NCBI GenBank assembly: GCA_011048855.1
Contig: DSCZ01000613.1
Coordinates: 1 to 10,612, forward strand
Direction: 5' to 3'
Length of the DNA stretch: 10,612 nt
Source: Desulfobacteraceae bacterium
Lineage (GTDB): Bacteria > Desulfobacterota > DSM-4660 > Desulfatiglandales > Desulfatiglandaceae
The notes beneath the pieces are model-generated. The model saw only the letters and a list, made by a program, of their open reading frames with translations, had not been told where the DNA came from and did no database searches. The first letter of the stretch is position 1. The number at the start of each line of letters is the position of its first letter. The translations under genes were made by a program, and so were the position numbers. Below are positions 5,267 to 10,612 of this stretch, one piece after another.

Positions 5267-6046
5267 ATGCAATCGATACGGGCGATAGGGTCTTTCGGAC
5301 TTCATTATACGAGAATCATGGGCCTGATGGGTATTTTCCTTTTCAGGACTGTGCTTCTTATCTTCATCCCGCCCGTCAAGATCCTTCGTGCACTTAAGCA
5401 GCTTAAATTTATCGGTTTTCAATCCATAGTGGTGATTGTTCTAACCGGGGGATTCACCGGAATGGTACTCGCGTTCCAGGGGTTTTACAGCCTCAGCCGC
5501 TTCGGTTCTGAAGCATTCCTCGGGCCGATGGTGGGGCTTTCATTGATAAAAGAGCTGGGTCCGGTGATCAGCGCATTAATGGTGACCGGGCGCGCAGGAT
5601 CCGCCATAACCGCGGAAATCGGCATCATGAGAATGACTGAGCAGATTGACGCGCTGGAGTTGATGGGGTTGAACCCCTACAGGTACCTCATGGTTCCGAA
5701 TTTTCTTGCCGCCATGATTTCGCTGCCGCTGCTGAGCGCGGTGTTTGATGTGGTGGGAATTTTCGGGGGCTACCTGGTGGGCGGCAAACTTCTGGGTGTA
5801 GGCGCAGGCACGTATTTCGGGGAAATGGCCAGTTACGTTGCGATGCAGGATGTGATGGAAGGGATCTACAAATCTTTCTGCTTCGGAATCATCATCGTCT
5901 GGGTTTGCTGTTTCAAGGGATTCTACGCCGGCATTCTTACAGGCTTCGGGGCCGAAGGCGTCAGCAAAGCCACCACGCAGGCCGTCGTTATGTCGTCCGT
6001 GCTGATTTTGGTGTGGGACTACTTCCTGACTTCGGTCATGTTCTGA
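5267..6046 (+). CDS. mlaE: MlaE-type phospholipid ABC transporter permease
   Basis: From the ATG at 5267 the protein has 259 residues, close to E. coli MlaE (260). It is the inner-membrane permease of the Mla system, which moves phospholipids between inner and outer membranes. Family landmarks include GGFTGMVLAFQGF (61-73), GLSLIKELGPVISALMVTGRAGSAITAEIG (90-119), MTEQIDALELMGLNP (123-137), then P144 and a run of membrane helices ending in DYFLTSVMF. A TTG at 5231 would add 12 residues; neither start has a clear Shine-Dalgarno site, so the exact start is uncertain. TTGACA at 5231-5236 is a perfect -35 match, but the base set 17 nt on (AAAACT) is a poor -10. mlaF starts 9 bp after the stop. 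This is the first gene of the mlaEFDCA operon. Confidence 0.93.
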   Translation: MQSIRAIGSFGLHYTRIMGLMGIFLFRTVLLIFIPPVKILRALKQLKFIGFQSIVVIVLTGGFTGMVLAFQGFYSLSRFGSEAFLGPMVGLSLIKELGPVISALMVTGRAGSAITAEIGIMRMTEQIDALELMGLNPYRYLMVPNFLAAMISLPLLSAVFDVVGIFGGYLVGGKLLGVGAGTYFGEMASYVAMQDVMEGIYKSFCFGIIIVWVCCFKGFYAGILTGFGAEGVSKATTQAVVMSSVLILVWDYFLTSVMF

Positions 6047-6055
6047 GCGTCCGAC

Positions 6056-6814
6056 ATGATATTGATCGAGAATTTATATAAGAAATTCGGTGCAAACCAG
6101 GTGTTTAACGGTCTTTCGCTGAGTGTGCCCGAGGGAAAGATCTTGGCGCTTATCGGCGGCAGCGGATCTGGAAAAAGCGTGCTGCTTAAGCATATCGCCG
6201 GGCTTATACGGGCGGATCGGGGCAGGATCGTACTCGACGGGCAGGATATGAGTTCCATAAAGAGCCGGGATCTTGCTGCCCTGCGCAGCAGGCTCGGGTT
6301 TTTGTTCCAGGGCGGCGCGCTGTTTGATTCAATGACCGTGCTTGAAAATGTTGCGTTCCCGCTGCACGAAAAAACGAGGCTCAGCGCGGACGTGGTAGAG
6401 CGGCGTGCTTTCGAGGAACTGGAGAACGTCGGACTGTCCGGGTCGGAATATAAATATCCTTCGCAATTGAGCGGTGGAATGTCCAAGCGGGCGGCGCTGG
6501 CAAGAGCGCTTATCACCGATCCGGAAATCATGCTTTTCGACGAGCCGACAACCGGCCTCGACCCGGTGACCGGATTGTCTATCCTGCGTTTGATTAATTT
6601 ATGCCGCAGGCGTTTGTCTTTCACCGGGATAATCGTCACCCACGAGATTCCGAGGGTGTTCGATTTCGTCGACAGGGTGGCTCTCGTAAAGGACGGGATC
6701 GTTTACAAGGAAAGCGGTACGAAAGAGTTCCTCGACTCGGAAGACCCACTGGTAAAGGCTTTTCTGGGGACGCTGAGCGATGAGGAGGATAACGGCAGCA
6801 AAGAACCTGTTTGA
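6056..6814 (+). CDS. mlaF: MlaF-type phospholipid ABC transporter ATPase
   Basis: The 252-residue cytoplasmic ATPase of the Mla transporter has all nucleotide-binding motifs: Walker A GGSGSGKS (34-41), Q-loop Q85 in FLFQGGALFDS, signature LSGGMSKR (138-145), Walker B IMLFDEP (158-164) with E163, D-loop GLD and H-loop H196. FQGGALFDSMTVLENVAFPL and LSGGMSKRAALARAL are characteristic of the MlaF/Ttg2A group rather than of general importers. The ATG at 6056 lies 9 bp after mlaE stops and has only a weak ribosome site, so coupled translation is likely. Its stop at 6812-6814 lies 46 bp before the chosen mlaD start. The C-terminal tail after residue 240 is short and acidic. In E. coli the MlaF tail contacts the STAS protein MlaB, but no mlaB is present here. 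Confidence 0.96.
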   Translation: MILIENLYKKFGANQVFNGLSLSVPEGKILALIGGSGSGKSVLLKHIAGLIRADRGRIVLDGQDMSSIKSRDLAALRSRLGFLFQGGALFDSMTVLENVAFPLHEKTRLSADVVERRAFEELENVGLSGSEYKYPSQLSGGMSKRAALARALITDPEIMLFDEPTTGLDPVTGLSILRLINLCRRRLSFTGIIVTHEIPRVFDFVDRVALVKDGIVYKESGTKEFLDSEDPLVKAFLGTLSDEEDNGSKEPV

Positions 6815-6860
6815 GTTCTTTTGTATCTACGCCTGCTCCATGGGCGGGTGGAGGAGTATT

Positions 6861-7301
6861 ATGAGGAGAATGGATCTGGAATTAACCGTCGGGCTTTTTA
6901 TGATCATCGGCATCCTTTGCCTGGGCTATCTTTCGATCCGAATGGGCAATCTGGAGGTTTTCGGCCGCGGGGGTTATGAAGTTCAGGCCGTATTTGCCAA
7001 CAGCGGAGGACTCAAGGCCGGTTCATCGGTCGCCATCGCGGGGGTGGATGTCGGCAGGGTCAAAGAGGTCGTGCTGGAGGATTATCAGGCCAAGGCTGTT
7101 ATCGTTCTGTCCCCGGAGGTAAAGATACAGCGTGATGCCGTGGCGTCGATCAAGACAAAAGGATTGATAGGAGAGAAGTTCGTGGAAATAACCCCCGGGG
7201 GGTCGGACAGATTGGTGGAGCCCGGGGGGAGGATTCGAAAAACTGAATCCGCCGTTGATTTTGAACAACTGCTGTCGCAGAATATTTTCGGCGGAATGTA
7301 G
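6861..7301 (+). CDS. mlaD: MlaD-type MCE-domain phospholipid-binding protein
   Basis: This 146-residue protein has one N-terminal membrane helix (about 8-26, LTVGLFMIIGILCLGYLSI) and one MCE domain (about 38-116). MlaD forms a hexameric ring in the periplasm on top of MlaE and passes lipid between MlaC and the permease. Diagnostic stretches are FANSGGLKAGSSVAIAGVDV (46-65), TKGLIGEKFVEITPGGS (99-115) and the terminal VDFEQLLSQNIFG. The ATG at 6861 is chosen because GGAGG (6850-6854) lies 6 nt upstream and the membrane helix starts directly after it. The frame is open to 6780 inside mlaF, but the additional 27 residues have no support. It is shorter than E. coli MlaD (183), lacking part of the C-terminal extension. 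Confidence 0.94.
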   Translation: MRRMDLELTVGLFMIIGILCLGYLSIRMGNLEVFGRGGYEVQAVFANSGGLKAGSSVAIAGVDVGRVKEVVLEDYQAKAVIVLSPEVKIQRDAVASIKTKGLIGEKFVEITPGGSDRLVEPGGRIRKTESAVDFEQLLSQNIFGGM

Positions 7302-7323
7302 GGTTGGAAACAGGAGGCTTGAA

Positions 7324-7935
7324 ATGTTTTTTTCATCGATTTTCCGCTGGTTGGCTTTATTGACGGTCCCGATGGTTTTGACGGCTGCCACGTGCGTCGC
7401 GGCCGGGCCGATGGAGACGGTGAAGAAGATCACAGACAGGACCATCTTCATCCTTGCCGACGAAAAGTTGAAAGCCCCTGAAAGAGAGGCGGAGAAGCAG
7501 GAGCTGCTGCGGGAGGCGGCGGACGAATTCTTCGACTGGCGGAGCATGGCCCAGACGGCTCTGTCGGTTCACTGGCGGAAGAGAACTCCCGAAGAAAAAG
7601 AGGAGTTTACCCGGCTTTTTGCCGAGTTTCTCGAAAAAACCTATATGGATAAGGTGGAGGGCTATTCCGGGGAGAAAATAGAGTATCTCGAGGAATGGAT
7701 CGACAGGGAGTACCCCGACGAAGCGGTGGTAAAGGCCAACGTGATGACTGAAAAGCAGGGCGCAATCCCTGTTGAATACCTCATGTTTGAAAAGGACGGA
7801 ACCTGGAAGGTCTACGACGTGCTGGTTGAGGGAGTGAGCCTTTTGAGGAACTACACCAGCCAGTTCAACAGTATCATTCTCAGATCCTCCTACGAAGAAC
7901 TCGTGGATATGTTGAAGGAAAAAATTGGATCATGA
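7324..7935 (+). CDS. mlaC: MlaC-type periplasmic phospholipid carrier
   Basis: The 203-residue protein carries a signal peptide (basic start, hydrophobic LALLTVPMVLTAA, probable cleavage near VAAG at 25-28). The mature part matches the MlaC/Ttg2D family. These soluble periplasmic proteins carry a phospholipid between the outer-membrane MlaA complex and the inner-membrane MlaFED complex. Visible signatures are the helical segment FFDWRSMAQTALSVHWRKRTPEEKEEF (69-95) and the C-terminal WKVYDVLVEGVSLLRNYTSQF (161-181), the most conserved stretch of the family. The ATG at 7324 has AGGAGG (7312-7317) 6 nt upstream; the frame remains open to 7255 inside mlaD, but those residues would spoil the signal peptide. 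The gap to mlaD is 22 bp. Confidence 0.94.
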   Translation: MFFSSIFRWLALLTVPMVLTAATCVAAGPMETVKKITDRTIFILADEKLKAPEREAEKQELLREAADEFFDWRSMAQTALSVHWRKRTPEEKEEFTRLFAEFLEKTYMDKVEGYSGEKIEYLEEWIDREYPDEAVVKANVMTEKQGAIPVEYLMFEKDGTWKVYDVLVEGVSLLRNYTSQFNSIILRSSYEELVDMLKEKIGS

Positions 7936-7969
7936 TCCGGTTCGATTTTGATCGGGATGGTAACAGACT

Positions 7970-8818
7970 ATGAAAGATTATTTCAAGTATTTTTTCACTA
8001 TTTTATTTTCTGCTTTATTTACTGTTATCGTCTGTTTTCCGGCTGCGGCAAGCGAAGCACGCGCGCACGGTTTTCCGAATGCCGCTTACTCCGGTGAAGG
8101 GGATCCTGAATTTTATGGCCCATTGCTTGCGGCGGCTTTCGCTGAAGAATCCGGGGAAGAAGAGGTTTCAAGGCCGCGCAGAAGACACCGGCATATGGAA
8201 ACCCAGGTGCCTGAAGGTATCCCCGACCCTCTCGAACCGCTCAACCGCGTCTTTTTCGAGTTCAATGACCGATTGTATTTCTGGTTGCTGAAACCCGTTT
8301 CCAGGGGTTACGAAAAAGTTGTCCCCTGGGAAATAAGAACCTGCACCCGCAATTTTTTCCGCAACCTCCTGTTTCCCGTGCGGGCGGTCAACTGCCTGCT
8401 CCAGGGAAAGATCGACGGGTTCGGAAATGAACTTCTTCGTTTCGTTATAAATACGACCGCAGGCTTCGGGGGACTGGCGGACCCGGCCTCGGAGATAAAT
8501 ATTATGCCCAGTGATGAGGACCTGGGTCAAACACTGGGGACCGCCGGTGTAGGACACGGGATATTTATAATGTGGCCGGTTCTGGGGCCTTCGAGCGCCA
8601 GAGACACCGTAGGAATGGCCGGAGATGCTTTTCTTTCGGTGCTGAGCTACTACCCGGATGAGTTGAAATACAAGTTCGCGATCCGTGGCCTGGATAGGGT
8701 AAACGACACCTCGTTTAGAATAGGAGACTACGAATCATTGAAGGATGCGGCGTTCGATCCATACTCCGCGGTCAGGGACGCGTATTTTCAGATAAGGGAA
8801 AGGAAAGTTAAGGAGTGA
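7970..8818 (+). CDS. mlaA: MlaA/VacJ family outer-membrane lipid transport protein
   Basis: The 282-residue protein begins with a signal peptide (FTILFSALFTVIVCFPAAA). A variable linker with an RPRRRHRH basic patch (68-75) follows, then the MlaA domain from PDPLEPLNR (85-93). Further landmarks are FNDRLYFWLLKPVSRGYEKVVP, GQTLGTAGVGHGIFIMWPVLGPSSARD (186-212) and the end DPYSAVRDAYFQ. MlaA sits in the outer membrane and removes phospholipid from the outer leaflet to hand it to MlaC. In E. coli it is a lipoprotein; here the only cysteine near the signal end (C22) is preceded by valine, so the lipobox is not canonical, and a peptidase I site after AAAS or SEA is as likely. The ATG at 7970 is 34 bp after mlaC. 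The stop overlaps the next start by 4 nt. Confidence 0.93.
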   Translation: MKDYFKYFFTILFSALFTVIVCFPAAASEARAHGFPNAAYSGEGDPEFYGPLLAAAFAEESGEEEVSRPRRRHRHMETQVPEGIPDPLEPLNRVFFEFNDRLYFWLLKPVSRGYEKVVPWEIRTCTRNFFRNLLFPVRAVNCLLQGKIDGFGNELLRFVINTTAGFGGLADPASEINIMPSDEDLGQTLGTAGVGHGIFIMWPVLGPSSARDTVGMAGDAFLSVLSYYPDELKYKFAIRGLDRVNDTSFRIGDYESLKDAAFDPYSAVRDAYFQIRERKVKE

Positions 8819-9867
8819 TTAAGTTATACAGCCCCGGGAAGGTTTCATGGCAGGAATCCCAGTTGATATATCACGCACTTGCTGAAATGGGACAGGAGGC
8901 ACTCAGCCTGGTAAGCCCTTCTTCGGCCTATGTCTGCATCGGTTTTCACCAGGACGCCGCACAGGAAGTGGACCTTGATTATTGTACAGAAAAGGGCATA
9001 CCGGTTTTCCGCCGGGATCTCGGGGGAGGGGCGGTTTACCTGGATGGTGATCAATATTTTTTTCAGCTCGTGCTGCGTCGGGACAATCCTCTTGTTCCAA
9101 AAAACAAGGCCGGTTTTTATCGAAAATTCCTTGAGCCCATCCTTAATGTATACCGCCGAATAGGAATACCGGTCGAGTACAAACCGGTGAACGATGTGGT
9201 ATGCAGGTCAAGGAAAATATCAGGCACCGGCGCAGGTGAGATCGGTGACTGCATTGTTTTCGTCGGAAATCTGATAAAGGATTTCGATTTTCTCGAGATG
9301 TCCAGGGTCCTGAATGTGCCTGACGAGAAATTCCGCGACAAGGTTTATAAAACGCTTACGGACAACCTTACGACTATCCGGAGGGAGCTGGGTGAGGAAG
9401 ATGCCCGGAAATGGAGCGAAGAACGGCTCAACGAGATGATGGCCGTGGAGTTCGAGTCGGTGATCGGGCCCATGGTGCGTTCAACGATTGATTCGGATCT
9501 GGCCTCCAGGATTCGGGAGATGGGCGACAGGATGACCAGCCGTGAATGGCTTTATCGCAAGGGTAAAAAGAGCTTGGGCCGGGATGTTAAGATCCGAGCC
9601 GGCGTGAACGTGATTCAAAGAGTCCATAAAGCCCCCGGAGGACTCATTAGATGTGAATTGGAGTTAATCGACCACAAAATCAACGATTTGAGTCTGTCGG
9701 GAGATTTTTTCTGTTTTCCGAAGGATGCGGTCGGGAGGCTGGAAGGTGCCCTGAGAGGAAAGAGACTTGATGAAGTGCAGGGAATTATCGAAGATTTTTA
9801 TTCCGGCGGAGATGTGGAAATACCCGCGGTGAGCGTCGAGGACTGGATGAAACTCTTCGTCGTTTGA
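8815..9867 (+). CDS. lplA: Lipoate-protein ligase A family protein
   Basis: The 350-residue protein fits full-length LplA, with a catalytic biotin/lipoate ligase domain (about 1-235) and a C-terminal accessory domain (about 240-350). LplA activates lipoate with ATP and attaches it to lysines of lipoyl domains such as GcvH and 2-oxoacid dehydrogenase E2. Key features are RRDLGGGAVYLD (66-77) in the lipoate pocket and the catalytic-type lysine K134 in SRKISGTG. The family motif is usually GGGxVxHD; here the histidine is leucine. The GTG start (8815-8817) overlaps the mlaA stop as GTGA, so translation is probably coupled; AAGGAG directly abuts the GTG and is too close to act alone. An octanoyl- or amidotransferase role is less likely, given the accessory domain. 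The link with Mla genes appears positional, not functional. Confidence 0.9.
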   Translation: MIKLYSPGKVSWQESQLIYHALAEMGQEALSLVSPSSAYVCIGFHQDAAQEVDLDYCTEKGIPVFRRDLGGGAVYLDGDQYFFQLVLRRDNPLVPKNKAGFYRKFLEPILNVYRRIGIPVEYKPVNDVVCRSRKISGTGAGEIGDCIVFVGNLIKDFDFLEMSRVLNVPDEKFRDKVYKTLTDNLTTIRRELGEEDARKWSEERLNEMMAVEFESVIGPMVRSTIDSDLASRIREMGDRMTSREWLYRKGKKSLGRDVKIRAGVNVIQRVHKAPGGLIRCELELIDHKINDLSLSGDFFCFPKDAVGRLEGALRGKRLDEVQGIIEDFYSGGDVEIPAVSVEDWMKLFVV

Positions 9868-9907
9868 AACCGGCTCGTCCGCATGTTTATGAACGTTGGA
9901 GGTATGG

Positions 9908-10612
9908 ATGAATTTTCAAGAATTGATTTTTTCGCTGGAAGAATATTGGGCCGGATACGGCTGTATCATCCAGCAGCCCTACGATATCGAAGTGGGTGCC
10001 GGAACAATGAACCCGGCAACCCTGCTCCGGGTTTTGGGGCCTGAGCCCTGGGCGGTTGCATATGTAGAGCCTTCCAGGAGGCCCACCGACGGAAGGTACG
10101 GGGAAAATCCCAACCGCCTGGGACACTATTACCAGTACCAGGTGATCGTAAAGCCTTCGCCTCTCGACATCCAGGACGTTTACCTGGGAAGCCTGCGGCG
10201 GCTCGGCCTGGATCCTATGGACCACGACATCCGGTTCGTCGAAGACGACTGGGAATCTCCAAACGTGGGCGCATCCGGCATGGGCTGGGAGGTCTGGCTC
10301 GACGGAATGGAAATAACACAGTTCACTTATTTCCAGGTTGCAGGGAGCCAGAGGCTTGATCCGGTTTCAGTCGAAATCACCTATGGCCTTGAACGTATCG
10401 CGATGTATATGCAGGAAGTGGAGAATGTATACGATCTCGACTGGAACGGCCGTTTGACTTACGGACAGGTGCACAAAAATGGAGAATGGGAGCTTTCAAA
10501 ATACAATTTTGAAGTAGCCGACGTGAATATGCTTGTGAATCTGTTCGATCTCTATGAACGGGAAGCGTTACGGGCCGGTGAACTCGATCTGGTGCTTCCC
10601 ACCTATGACTAC
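9908..10612 (+). CDS. glyQ: Glycyl-tRNA synthetase alpha chain (3' partial)
   Basis: The first 235 codons of GlyQ are present without interruption; the gene runs past the window end (E. coli GlyQ has 303 residues). The alpha chain of the bacterial alpha2beta2 enzyme holds the class II catalytic core that charges tRNA-Gly. Recognisable stretches are [20 protein letters not shown] (22-41), [20 protein letters not shown] (52-71), [20 protein letters not shown] (124-143) and motif 3 [14 protein letters not shown] (156-169). GGAGG at 9898-9902 is 5 nt before the ATG at 9908. A nearer ATG at 9904 is out of frame. The gene begins 40 bp after lplA with no visible terminator, so it may be read from the same transcript. 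A beta-chain gene (glyS) is expected just beyond the window. Confidence 0.97.
   Translation, partial: MNFQELIFSLEEYWAGYGCIIQQPYDIEVGAGTMNPATLLRVLGPEPWAVAYVEPSRRPTDGRYGENPNRLGHYYQYQVIVKPSPLDIQDVYLGSLRRLGLDPMDHDIRFVEDDWESPNVGASGMGWEVWLDGMEITQFTYFQVAGSQRLDPVSVEITYGLERIAMYMQEVENVYDLDWNGRLTYGQVHKNGEWELSKYNFEVADVNMLVNLFDLYEREALRAGELDLVLPTYDY

Noticed and set aside
7023..7547. 174-codon minus-strand frame opposite mlaD/mlaC
   Set aside because: It is a shadow of two well-supported plus-strand genes and shows no protein-family features.

Overview
The window reads as a chromosome segment from a Gram-negative bacterium with roughly balanced base composition. Outer-membrane lipid transport genes (Mla), a menaquinone-type methyltransferase, a 3-hydroxyacyl-CoA dehydrogenase, single-domain signalling and an alpha/beta-type glycyl-tRNA synthetase are together compatible with Desulfobacterota (former Deltaproteobacteria). 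That placement is inference from gene content and protein style, not a search result.

Layout. Bases 1-449 hold the 3' part of a UbiE/MenG-family methyltransferase (+), followed by a complete 3-hydroxybutyryl-CoA dehydrogenase (540-1388, +). A 349-bp gap follows. It contains a near-consensus sigma70-type promoter and a long nested palindrome (1500-1667), and it leads into a stand-alone response-regulator receiver protein (1738-2106, +). Two minus-strand genes come next, probably co-transcribed: threonine synthase thrC (2657-4159) and rlmH (2160-2630), which converge on the receiver gene.

The 1.1-kb gap between divergent thrC and mlaE (4160-5266) has no convincing gene but is packed with repeats. 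It holds eight short hairpins with GTAG/GTGG heads in two sequence classes, matching the layout of REP elements. One pair is inverted in REPIN style. There are also two identical 33-bp arrays of TCGTTG/TCGTAA hexamers, several 7-9-nt tandem repeats, and a run of three adjacent hairpins that includes a perfect 16-bp palindrome.

From 5267 to 8818 lies a compact Mla phospholipid-transport operon in the order mlaE-mlaF-mlaD-mlaC-mlaA: inner-membrane permease, ATPase, MCE-domain substrate-binding protein, periplasmic carrier and outer-membrane MlaA. The STAS subunit MlaB is absent. The last mla gene overlaps a lipoate-protein ligase gene (8815-9867) by 4 nt (GTGA). Forty bases further on, glyQ (glycyl-tRNA synthetase alpha chain) begins at 9908 and runs off the window.

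I did not find a clear new multi-gene system. The least-explained structures are the promoter-plus-palindrome leader before the receiver gene and the mixed repeat cluster between thrC and mlaE.
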